Origin: a bacterium
GTDB lineage: Bacteria > Patescibacteriota > Minisyncoccia > Phycocordibacterales > 1-14-0-10-42-12
Reading direction: 5' to 3'
Assembly (NCBI GenBank): GCA_030432135.1
Contig: JAUIHD010000030.1
Coordinates: 1 to 6,013, forward strand
DNA: 6,013 nt
Made by a program: the position numbers and the translations under genes
Part shown: positions 1 through 6,013 of the stretch, piece by piece
Numbering within the stretch: position 1 is the first letter of the stretch
Layout of the letters: every line of letters starts with the position of its first letter
Notes under the pieces: generated by a model
Database searches by the model: none
What the model saw: the letters and a program-made list of their open reading frames with translations, nothing else
Told to the model about the DNA's origin: nothing

Positions 1-1037
1 AGCATTTTCCCAATAACATGCGCAACGTCTTTTTCATCGTTAGGATCTGCGTAAAGCCCTGTCTTACCTTCTTCAAGAAAATCTACAATTCCCCCAACAG
101 GAGTTGCGACTACAGGTATCCCTGCTGCAAAAGCTTCTATAAACGCACTTCCAAATCCCTCGCTCTTCGAGAGCCGTGCAAATATATCACTCGCCCAGAG
201 ATACGCCGGCACATCGCTTGGTGCTACCGAACCAACAAATATCACCTGGGACACAACCCCAACATCTTCTGCAACCTTTTGCAGCTCTTTTCTCTTTGGA
301 CCATCTCCAACTAAAAATAGTACAGTTTCCTTTGGGAGAAGTGGCAGAGCTTTTATTAAAATCTCAATATTATTTTTATAAACCAGACGCGAAACCGATA
401 GAATTATCTTTTTACCCTGGAGATCGTATTTTTTTACAATACGAAATACATCGGGGCTATCTTTTTGAAAGGAAAATTTTTTGATATCAACACCATTTGG
501 AACCAAATCAATCGGTACTTTTGCATGAAGCCGTGCACGCTCTTTTAAATAATTACTAATAACAGTAATTCTCTTCGCTTTTTTAAAGGCAAGCGTGTAC
601 CACGGAAAAATGAACACCTTGAATAATATTTTATTCCCCAGTGCATATCGCTCGAGATGTTTTTCCTCATCTCCTTCCTGAAGCGTGAGGATGAGTGGAA
701 TACGAAACAATATAGAAATAAATGAGGCGAGAATCGATCCTTGGCTTGCCATCATAGACCAGACAATATCGTATTTTTTTGAAATCCGAAGAGCTATAAA
801 ACGAATACACCCTAAAAACGGAAGGAGAAATTTATCAAAAGAAAACCCTAAACCAACCCGATACACTGTTACGTTTCCAATGATTTCTTTTTTAGACAAC
901 TTTCGATTAAGTCGTGCAGTAATAAGATCAAAAACATACTCTTCTTTTTTAATATGTTTCGTTATCTCATCAATTGCAATTTCCGCACCACCAATATTAG
1001 GTAGGTAGTTTGTTGAACATACAATTACTCTCTTCAT
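1..1037 (-). CDS. GT4-type (GT-B fold) glycosyltransferase, 3' end cut off by the window edge
   Basis: The minus-strand frame starts at the ATG at 1037-1035 and stays open to base 1, giving 345 residues without a stop; the C-terminus lies outside the window. Recognisable GT4 features are the N-terminal PNIGGAE loop (13-19), typical of the acceptor-side Rossmann domain; VISNYLKE (159-166) and PNGVD (180-184) at the domain junction; LSVSRLVYKNN (213-223) opening the nucleotide-sugar domain; VGDGP (243-247); and SEGFGSAFIEAFAAG (292-306), which holds the EX7E pair E293/E301. ATPVGG (311-316) follows. Family members transfer a sugar from an activated donor to a glycan or lipid acceptor at the inner face of the membrane; the sugar and acceptor cannot be read from sequence. 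Length suggests about 30-50 residues are missing. It begins 12 bases after the ATPase stop with only a weak purine-rich stretch (AGAGAAAA) as ribosome site, so co-transcription with that gene is likely. Confidence 0.9.
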   Translation of the reverse strand, partial: MKRVIVCSTNYLPNIGGAEIAIDEITKHIKKEEYVFDLITARLNRKLSKKEIIGNVTVYRVGLGFSFDKFLLPFLGCIRFIALRISKKYDIVWSMMASQGSILASFISILFRIPLILTLQEGDEEKHLERYALGNKILFKVFIFPWYTLAFKKAKRITVISNYLKERARLHAKVPIDLVPNGVDIKKFSFQKDSPDVFRIVKKYDLQGKKIILSVSRLVYKNNIEILIKALPLLPKETVLFLVGDGPKRKELQKVAEDVGVVSQVIFVGSVAPSDVPAYLWASDIFARLSKSEGFGSAFIEAFAAGIPVVATPVGGIVDFLEEGKTGLYADPNDEKDVAHVIGKM

Positions 1038-1049
1038 AATCTATTTTCT

Positions 1050-2849
1050 CTATTCCGCAAAAATCTTTTCCAGTACATCTTTTGATACTTCATTATTCCC
1101 TTCTGTTTTTGTTTTTTGTTCTGGTTTATCTTCTTTGTTTTGCTCTTCCGTCTGTTTTACTTTATTTTCTTTTTTATGTTTCTGTACCGTTCCTTTAGAA
1201 CCACCTTCATTCCCCACCGTTTTATTTTTCTTCATAAGATCAGATAAAGCGTTCTTTAAGGCATTAGTATTTTCAAGAGTCGGATTTCCTTTTTTAATTT
1301 TATCCCTATTAAGCTCAGAAAGAGGGACTCCTGTATTCTTACTTTTGGCCTTAGACTCAGTGTTAAGCTTTCCTAATCCCTTTTTATGTTCAGTAAGCGC
1401 TCTTTCCATGGCCTCTTTAAAACTCTGTGCTTTCTCGTCTACCTGTGAAGTTGTATCCTTATTCTCTTTTTTAGGCTTATTATCATTTCCCCCACTAGAG
1501 CTTTTTTTATTATTTTTGCTGCGATCATCCTCTTTCTTTTTATCTTCAGGTGCACCAGGTCCTGTGCCATACCAATCAATGATTTTCTTTTCAACCTCAG
1601 CACGCGGTGCCGCATATGTCGCACGAGACTGTGCAATAATCTTTTCCACTATCGGTTCGTTTGTTTGTGGAAGTGGTGCGATAGTAGTTGCAGAAAACGG
1701 CTGACTCGAAACTCCATCGATCATAAGCTTAAGATAGATTTGCGTGAACCCTAGATTCACTAAATCCTCTGCAGTAAATACAGGAGCAAATTCTTTTTCG
1801 AGGACTTCTGCGTCATAGGCACCAACACGAAACGTTACCATAGTTCCCACGTTTCCAAAGACAGCTGAGCGCACCTCTTCGGCCATCTGCTCAATATACT
1901 GATGTGCCATCGTAAGGTTCAATTTATATTTTCGAGCTTCAGAGAGGATGTCGGCGAATGATTCATTTGCAAAAGACTGGAACTCGTCAACATAGAGATA
2001 AAAGTTTGGAAGCTTCGCAAGCACATGGTCTCCAGCATCAGCACGACCCATGGCAGAAAGATAAATTTTTGTAATCAAAATACTTCCAAGAAGATTTGCA
2101 TTCACTTCACCCACGCGACCTTTAGAAAGGTTCACAATAAGTATCTTCTTCTCGTCCATGATATCTCTAAGGTCAAAAGAAGATTTTGATTGTCCAATAA
2201 TATTTCGAATAACTGGATTTGAAGTAAATTGTCCGATTTTGTTTTGAATAGCAGGCGTTGCTTCTGCGGCAAAGCGGTCAGTATATTTTGCAAACTCATC
2301 ATTCCAGAATGATTTCACCGTGGCATCAGTTACATTATCAACAACTTTTTTCCGATACGCTTTGTCGGTAAACATACGATTTACCGAAAGTAGAGTCGAA
2401 TCTGGATATTCGAGAAGCGCCAAAATAGCATTACTTAAGATATATTCCATTCGAGCACTCCATGCGTCCACCCAGAGCTTCTTAAAGGCAGACATGAGTC
2501 CTGAGACCACAAGGTGCCGCTTGTCGTACCCAACATCTTCCATAATGTTAAAGGCGACAGGATTGTCTAGGTCGAATGGTGCAAAATACAATACATCTTT
2601 CATTCGCTCTTCTGGGATATATTCAAGTAGAAGTTCTGCCGTTTTCCCATGAGGATCGACAAAAGCAAAGCCATTGCCATTCCTAATATCCTGAATGGCC
2701 ATATTTTCAAGCAGAGTCGACTTACCCATACCAGTCTTTCCGATGACATACATGTGTTTTGTCCTATCTTTTCCTTTAATACCAAAAGGTACTCGTTTAC
2801 CACGAGCATCCGTCTCGGCAAAGTAGGTTACTTGTTCTTGTTCATTCAT
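1050..2849 (-). CDS. Soluble TraG/TraD/VirD4-like type IV secretion coupling ATPase with lysine-rich tail
   Basis: 599 residues. The N-terminal part reads YFAETDARGKRVPFGI (9-24), followed by Walker A GKTGMGKS (37-44), VDPHGK (64-69) and Walker B FYLYVDEFQ (283-291, acidic pair D288-E289), then TMAHQY (313-318) and SQPFSATTIAPLP (382-394). This order matches the AAA-type motor of conjugative coupling proteins, including the region called the TraM-recognition domain in TraD/TraG. Such proteins form hexameric ATPases that move DNA or deliver substrates to a type IV channel. Unlike VirD4 or TraD, there is no N-terminal membrane segment, so the protein looks cytosolic. From about 432 to 590 it is K/E/N-rich and probably disordered, ending in VLEKIF. 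The usual DPHGD/DPHGN-like loop reads DPHGK here. A GGGAG ribosome site sits 10 bases before the ATG. No VirB4, VirB6 or relaxase gene is in the window, so the transported substrate is unknown. HerA-like helicases are a less likely alternative. Confidence 0.85.
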   Translation of the reverse strand: MNEQEQVTYFAETDARGKRVPFGIKGKDRTKHMYVIGKTGMGKSTLLENMAIQDIRNGNGFAFVDPHGKTAELLLEYIPEERMKDVLYFAPFDLDNPVAFNIMEDVGYDKRHLVVSGLMSAFKKLWVDAWSARMEYILSNAILALLEYPDSTLLSVNRMFTDKAYRKKVVDNVTDATVKSFWNDEFAKYTDRFAAEATPAIQNKIGQFTSNPVIRNIIGQSKSSFDLRDIMDEKKILIVNLSKGRVGEVNANLLGSILITKIYLSAMGRADAGDHVLAKLPNFYLYVDEFQSFANESFADILSEARKYKLNLTMAHQYIEQMAEEVRSAVFGNVGTMVTFRVGAYDAEVLEKEFAPVFTAEDLVNLGFTQIYLKLMIDGVSSQPFSATTIAPLPQTNEPIVEKIIAQSRATYAAPRAEVEKKIIDWYGTGPGAPEDKKKEDDRSKNNKKSSSGGNDNKPKKENKDTTSQVDEKAQSFKEAMERALTEHKKGLGKLNTESKAKSKNTGVPLSELNRDKIKKGNPTLENTNALKNALSDLMKKNKTVGNEGGSKGTVQKHKKENKVKQTEEQNKEDKPEQKTKTEGNNEVSKDVLEKIFAE

Positions 2850-2859
2850 AGGAAATGAT

Positions 2860-2864
2860 CTCCC
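2860..2864 (-). promoter_or_regulatory. Shine-Dalgarno GGGAG of the coupling-ATPase gene
   Basis: GGGAG lies 10 bases before the ATG at 2849-2847 and supports that start. It overlaps the start point predicted from the extended -10, so it would be fully present mainly on read-through messages from the upstream genes. Confidence 0.5.
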
Positions 2865-2866
2865 AA

Positions 2867-2875
2867 ATTATAGCA
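2867..2875 (-). promoter_or_regulatory. Extended -10 promoter candidate for the coupling-ATPase gene
   Basis: The minus strand reads TGCTATAAT at 2875-2867, a perfect extended -10, inside the 54-base gap after the hydrolase-like gene. No -35 match is visible 16-18 bases upstream, as is tolerated with an extended -10. It would start transcription near 2860, leaving a leader of about 11 bases. It suggests the ATPase and glycosyltransferase can be transcribed separately from the upstream pair. Confidence 0.45.
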
Positions 2876-2903
2876 AACAAAAACGTGGCGCCTGTTTAGA
2901 AAG

Positions 2904-4232
2904 TTATTTAGAACGAAGCGCACCAACAGTATACGTGTTTGCAGGGTCCCAGAGCATCCATGAGTCGAGACCGACATTATATGTCGCGTCGATCTGTGCA
3001 CGAACCATACTTGCATCATAGTGGACTGGATAATCGTTATCCTGAAGCCACGGGCGAAGTTTATCCGGATCATACGCTTTCTTGGTATAGAGTTGTGGCG
3101 AAGTTGAAGCAATTGGTTTACCACCAAGGAAACTAAGTGTAGTGGTAGTTGCCTGTGCGCGTCGAACTGCTTCTCCCATTGAAATTTCTATAATTTTTCC
3201 AGGTACACTATTTACATTTGAGATACCGTAATAACCAGACGGAAAGTGTGATGGATAAACCATCGGTGCAACATAATCGAAATAAGGAAGTGTGAACTCA
3301 AGAATTTGTCCGATTCCCATATTATCTTGTGCAGTTGTTGTCATCCCAAAAATATCTGCAGAAATTTTCCCCTCAAAGGGGATTCCTGTTTCAGGATCCG
3401 GTTTCAACATTTCCTCTGAAAGATATTTAAAGAAATCTCTGATAATAAATGCACGTTCTTCTGAGTGTGATGATGCAGCGAGCCGTTCCCCGCTCCATGG
3501 AAAATACATATCAGACACATTTCCATCTGATGGGAATCGAATATAATCAAAGTTAATCTCATCAAACCCAGCTCTATACGACACTCGCGCTAGCCGAATA
3601 ATATTGTCCCAATGCTCTTTCGCACTCGGATCAATCCAGGAGAGACCTTTTCTGTCGGTCCACACAACACTTGTATCACTTGCACGCTTTACCGCAAGAT
3701 CGGGTCTCCTTTTTGTTATGTATGGATCCTGAAAGACTGCAATACGCCCAAGCACGTAGACATCTTTTTCATGAAGCTCTGCAATAAGCTCCCGAAGATT
3801 CGGGATACGATTTTCTTCCCAGCCAAGCTCTCTGATTACTTCATCCTGCGTATCAAAAGACACCATTCCCGTGTCGTCCTTGATATCTATCATCACTGCA
3901 TTTATTTCTGTGGTATCGATTACATTCAACACCCGTTGCCTAAGCGACGGAGTACCCGCAATCCAACTCGTCATATAAATAGCTTTTACACTATCTGGAG
4001 TTTTTACATGAGTTGCCTTCCACACATCTTTCTTTCCAAACTCTTCCTTTATAGAGGTAGTGGCGGTTGCGGCCGCATTATTTTCCCCCACTGGTAAATT
4101 AGAGTCATACGAAGTTGCTAATATACTAGGAACAAATTTAAACGTGAGATATATAAGAAAAATACCACCCCCTATTACAAGAATGGTGAACGGTAGACCA
4201 CCTTTAGTAAATGTCTCCCTCGATACTCTCAT
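2904..4232 (-). CDS. Membrane-anchored putative glycoside hydrolase, DUF4015-like TIM barrel
   Basis: 442 residues. The N-terminus has positive charges (R2, R5, K10) then a hydrophobic helix at about 13-34. No cleavage site is obvious, so it looks like a signal anchor with the body outside the cytoplasm. A low-complexity A/T/S linker (53-60) follows. The catalytic-type domain begins at about 82 with KAIYMTSWIAG and carries VMIDIKDDTG (113-122), GRIAVFQDP (162-170), WIDP (199-202), GFDEINFDYIRFP (222-234), SADIFGM (291-297), MVYPSHF (324-330) and WMLWDP (425-430). These recur in the DUF4015 (PF13200) family as I remember it, a predicted TIM-barrel hydrolase group whose substrate is poorly known. 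Acidic residues D116, D229 and D293 at strand ends are candidate catalytic positions by inference. A T-rich insertion (361-365) lies before the last strands. The gene starts 3 bases after the small membrane protein gene; the nearest SD-like AGGTG is 14 bases upstream, so translational coupling is probable. A peptidoglycan or surface-glycan substrate is a guess. Confidence 0.85.
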   Translation of the reverse strand: MRVSRETFTKGGLPFTILVIGGGIFLIYLTFKFVPSILATSYDSNLPVGENNAAATATTSIKEEFGKKDVWKATHVKTPDSVKAIYMTSWIAGTPSLRQRVLNVIDTTEINAVMIDIKDDTGMVSFDTQDEVIRELGWEENRIPNLRELIAELHEKDVYVLGRIAVFQDPYITKRRPDLAVKRASDTSVVWTDRKGLSWIDPSAKEHWDNIIRLARVSYRAGFDEINFDYIRFPSDGNVSDMYFPWSGERLAASSHSEERAFIIRDFFKYLSEEMLKPDPETGIPFEGKISADIFGMTTTAQDNMGIGQILEFTLPYFDYVAPMVYPSHFPSGYYGISNVNSVPGKIIEISMGEAVRRAQATTTTLSFLGGKPIASTSPQLYTKKAYDPDKLRPWLQDNDYPVHYDASMVRAQIDATYNVGLDSWMLWDPANTYTVGALRSK

Positions 4233-4235
4233 ATA

Positions 4236-4595
4236 TTACGATTGTACACCTGTCTGAGTACCAGTAAGAATTGGGCTCGCAACACGCCCTTGGTTTTGTT
4301 GAGTATTTTCAATTTCATGAGATTCAGTGGCCTCGACTTCTTCCAGAGACACTTTTTCGCTTTTTGCTTGCGCTGTCGCCTTTTTCATTTTTGCACGCAT
4401 ACTTTTCTTGACTGGATCTACCGACATATTAAGTTTTTTACCAAACCTATTCTGTCGAGCCTGAATGAACGTGATAGATGCTATAAGTAGACCTGTAATA
4501 GGTACGATTACCATATCCACACTTGTTGGAAATCCGAGAAACGGTAGGGCAATAAGAACTATTGCGAGAAGAAATTTAATACGTGTCTTTGTCAT
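4236..4595 (-). CDS. Small two-helix membrane protein with charged cytoplasmic tail, unknown function
   Basis: 119 residues; I cannot assign a family. Two hydrophobic segments are visible, about 7-22 (KFLLAIVLIALPFLGF) and 27-44 (around DMVIVPITGLLIASITFI), separated by a very short turn, giving a hairpin. Positive residues at both flanks (K3, R5, R6-proximal K7; then R47, R50, K53, K54) predict both termini in the cytoplasm. The tail is strongly basic at 62-81, acidic at 85-97, and S/T/Q/G-rich to the end. The gene is the first of the minus-strand block and ends 3 bases before the glycoside hydrolase-like gene, so the two are almost certainly co-transcribed and may work together at the membrane. 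No Shine-Dalgarno sequence precedes the ATG, and a good -10 box ends 8 bases before it, suggesting a leaderless message. The hydrophobic profile, uninterrupted frame and gene spacing support it as real. Confidence 0.75.
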   Translation of the reverse strand: MTKTRIKFLLAIVLIALPFLGFPTSVDMVIVPITGLLIASITFIQARQNRFGKKLNMSVDPVKKSMRAKMKKATAQAKSEKVSLEEVEATESHEIENTQQNQGRVASPILTGTQTGVQS

Positions 4596-4616
4596 ATCAG
4601 TGAATTATATCTGATA
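4595..4616. repeat. Inverted repeat TATCAG-N10-CTGATA flanking the minus-strand -10 box, possible operator
   Basis: Six-base arms at 4595-4600 and 4611-4616 flank the TATAAT at 4604-4609. A dyad over the -10 and start site of a divergent region is a common repressor position. Six-base arms can occur by chance in AT-rich DNA, so this is only a candidate; no regulator gene is in the window. Confidence 0.3.
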
Positions 4617-4633
4617 GTCATACTGTTCACCAA
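4596..4633 (-). promoter_or_regulatory. Promoter candidate for the small membrane protein / glycoside hydrolase operon, leaderless geometry
   Basis: On the minus strand a perfect TATAAT lies at 4609-4604, with a weak -35 TTGGTG at 4633-4628 and an 18-base spacer. Normal spacing would put the transcription start near 4597, two bases before the ATG at 4595, and there is no Shine-Dalgarno sequence. The -10 box is strong; the -35 matches only half the consensus. Confidence 0.55.
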
Positions 4634-4634
4634 A

Positions 4635-4672
4635 TTCACAGAATAAATATGTACATGGTATGATGTTTTTTT
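4635..4672 (+). promoter_or_regulatory. Promoter candidate for the Mur ligase gene, leaderless geometry
   Basis: TTCACA at 4635-4640 (5 of 6 to TTGACA) and TATGAT at 4659-4664 (5 of 6 to TATAAT) are separated by 18 bases; a TGG precedes the -10, forming an extended -10. The predicted start is near 4671, two bases before the ATG at 4673. The bases between the -10 and the ATG are GTTTTTTT, so no ribosome binding site is present. The two -35 elements of the divergent pair are adjacent. Confidence 0.6.
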
Positions 4673-6013
4673 ATGAAAAGAGCCCATTTTATAGGGATTG
4701 CCGGTAAAGGAATGAGTGCTGTGGCACTTATGCTTAAACAGAAAGGATGGCAGGTTACTGGGTCTGATTCTGGTGCATACCCACCTGTCAGCACATATTT
4801 AGAGAAACAGGATATTTCATTCAATACCGAGTATAAAAAAGAAAATATTCCCGATGAAGTTGACGTAGTCGTCATTGGTAAAAACGCTAAACTTACTAAA
4901 GAAACTAACGAGGAAGTCTATGCGGCATACGAACGTAACATTCCTATCAAATCATTTCCTGAAATACTTGAAGAACTTATTGAAGATAAAGAGACTATTG
5001 TTGTTGCTGGTTCATACGGAAAATCCACAGTAACATCTCTTATTACATGGTGCCTCGTACACACAGGAAAAAATCCAAGTTATTTCATCGGTGAGATATC
5101 ACGGGACCTTGATATACACGGTCACATCGGCACTGGAGATTATTTTGTGTTAGAAGGAGATGAATATCCTTCATCAAACTGGGATAACTCATCAAAATTC
5201 CTCCACTACAAACCACAAAATGTAGTCCTCACAAGCGCAGTCCACGATCATATAAATATTTTTCCTACTCATGAGTCATATCTCGAGCCTTTCAAAAAAC
5301 TTATCAATCTCTTATCTGACACCGGTACCCTCGTTTGCTCAAGTGAACCACATGCTAGAGACTTATGCGCCGGACATGCAAACACAATCTACTACGGGTT
5401 TGAGGATGGTTATGAGTGGCGCGCTGATAACATATCTTTTGTTAGTGGTACCACATTCGACATATTCTACAAAGATAAATTTGTTACTTCTATAGAAACA
5501 GAGCTTTTCGGAATACATAATGTTCAAAATATACTCGCTGGTGCCACTCTCCTTCTCTCAAAAGAAATCGTAACTCCAGAAGAATTTAGAGACGCTGCAA
5601 AACTATTCAAGGGTGTGAAGCGTCGTCTCGAACTCCTCACAGAAAACTCTTCAGTACTTGTATATGAAGGTTTTGGATCATCATATGAAAAAGCCAAAAC
5701 AGCATATGAGGCACTAGATCAGTATTTTTCAAACAACCGTATCATCACAATATTTGAGCCACACACTTTTAGCTGGAGAAATAAGGAATATATCCACCAC
5801 TATGACGACGTCTTCAAGACAAGTAGTGAAGTCCTTGTATATGAACCAGCATCTCAAGGTAAAGATACGCATGAGCAATTAACCCAGGGAGAAATAGTCG
5901 AACGTATTAACCAAAGCGGAACGAAAGCTCAACCTATTCATGATATAGACGAGACGCTTAAACTTATAAAGGAAATTGTCAGACCAGACGATATTATAGT
6001 TTTGATGACATCA
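4673..6013 (+). CDS. Mpl/MurC-type Mur ligase, divergent motifs, 3' end cut off
   Basis: 447 residues to the window edge with no stop; probably only a short C-terminal piece is missing. The three Mur domains are visible: Rossmann start HFIGIAGKGMSAVA (5-18) and VTGSD (28-32); ATP-binding centre AGSYGKSTVTSL (112-123) with P-loop lysine K117, LEGDE (160-164), VHDH (190-193) and GIHNVQN (280-286); and C-terminal domain GVKRRLEL (314-321), then EPHTFSWRNKEY (362-373). Mur ligases join UDP-N-acetylmuramate to an amino acid or peptide with ATP. The HTFSxxNKE stretch and ending DDIIVLMTS resemble the Mpl type (murein tripeptide recycling) I recall from Bacteroidetes more than MurC, but L-Ala versus tripeptide specificity cannot be settled here. 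Unusual positions: H of GTHGK is Y115, N of the usual TNxxxDH is S188, and the D-F-A-H segment reads G-F-G-S (333-336). The start has no Shine-Dalgarno and lies 8 bases after a -10 box. Confidence 0.88.
   Translation, partial: MKRAHFIGIAGKGMSAVALMLKQKGWQVTGSDSGAYPPVSTYLEKQDISFNTEYKKENIPDEVDVVVIGKNAKLTKETNEEVYAAYERNIPIKSFPEILEELIEDKETIVVAGSYGKSTVTSLITWCLVHTGKNPSYFIGEISRDLDIHGHIGTGDYFVLEGDEYPSSNWDNSSKFLHYKPQNVVLTSAVHDHINIFPTHESYLEPFKKLINLLSDTGTLVCSSEPHARDLCAGHANTIYYGFEDGYEWRADNISFVSGTTFDIFYKDKFVTSIETELFGIHNVQNILAGATLLLSKEIVTPEEFRDAAKLFKGVKRRLELLTENSSVLVYEGFGSSYEKAKTAYEALDQYFSNNRIITIFEPHTFSWRNKEYIHHYDDVFKTSSEVLVYEPASQGKDTHEQLTQGEIVERINQSGTKAQPIHDIDETLKLIKEIVRPDDIIVLMTS

Noticed and set aside
18..484. 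Plus-strand open frames opposite the glycosyltransferase
   Set aside because: The minus-strand frame contains a full set of GT4 motifs over the same bases; the plus-strand products are Cys/His/Tyr-rich without any known pattern.
1135..1704. A 189-residue open frame on the plus strand, rich in F, L and S
   Set aside because: It lies entirely antisense to the lysine-rich tail of the ATPase; Lys/Glu codons read backwards give Phe/Leu/Ser-rich sequence, and no ribosome site or recognisable domain supports it.
2884..2903. Possible rho-independent terminator after the hydrolase-like gene (GGCGCC followed by a T run on the minus strand)
   Set aside because: The GGCGCC palindrome has no room for a loop and the flanking arms pair poorly, so a stable stem before the T run is not convincing.
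4207..4226. Strong SD-like GAGGGAGA inside codons 4-6 of the hydrolase-like gene, hinting at a later start
   Set aside because: No in-frame ATG, GTG or TTG follows at a usable distance, and a later start would remove the positive N-terminal flank of the anchor helix.
4649..4656. ATGTACAT perfect 8-base palindrome in the spacer of the Mur ligase promoter
   Set aside because: Too short and too AT-rich to claim as an operator without conservation data.
4636..4875. A 79-residue minus-strand open frame across the Mur ligase start
   Set aside because: It overlaps the clear Rossmann start of the Mur ligase and the divergent promoter region and shows no domain.

Overview
The window is AT-rich and gene-dense, with one gene running off each end. 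It contains four genes on the minus strand and one on the plus strand. No mobile element, RNA gene or CRISPR array is visible. The protein families suggest a small-genome bacterium of the Candidate Phyla Radiation (Patescibacteria, perhaps Parcubacteria-like). The main reason is the 599-residue soluble VirD4/TraG-like ATPase with a long lysine-rich tail, a type I associate with these genomes. A DUF4015-type putative glycoside hydrolase and a divergent Mpl/MurC-type Mur ligase fit that picture. The three complete genes end in TAG, TAA and TAA, and no in-frame TGA appears in any gene, so the standard code is adequate. The taxonomic assignment is inference from remembered family resemblance, not from a search.

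Layout. From 4595 down to 1 everything reads on the minus strand. The order is a small two-helix membrane protein (4595-4236), a membrane-anchored DUF4015-like glycoside hydrolase (4232-2904, only 3 bases after the previous stop), the TraG/VirD4-like ATPase (2849-1050), and a GT4-type glycosyltransferase (1037 to beyond the left edge, 12 bases after the previous stop). A 77-base divergent intergenic region (4596-4672) separates this block from a plus-strand Mur ligase gene (4673 to beyond the right edge). A 54-base gap at 2850-2903 carries an extended -10 promoter candidate for the ATPase, so the minus block may be two transcription units: membrane protein + hydrolase, and ATPase + glycosyltransferase. 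No other gene-free stretch exceeds 80 bases.

How the genes may work together. Four of the five products plausibly act at the cell envelope: Mur ligase (peptidoglycan precursor or recycling), glycosyltransferase (surface glycan), an anchored extracytoplasmic hydrolase-like protein, and a small inner-membrane protein. The ATPase is the outlier. It has the motor core of a conjugative coupling protein but no membrane anchor, and no other secretion gene is present here.

The most notable signals are three. The divergent promoter pair at 4596-4672 has -10 boxes that place both transcription starts about two bases before the ATG, implying leaderless mRNAs. The Mur ligase has altered usually conserved motifs. 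The ATPase tail has short helix-like islands between lysine-rich linkers. I do not see convincing evidence for a wholly new multi-gene system.
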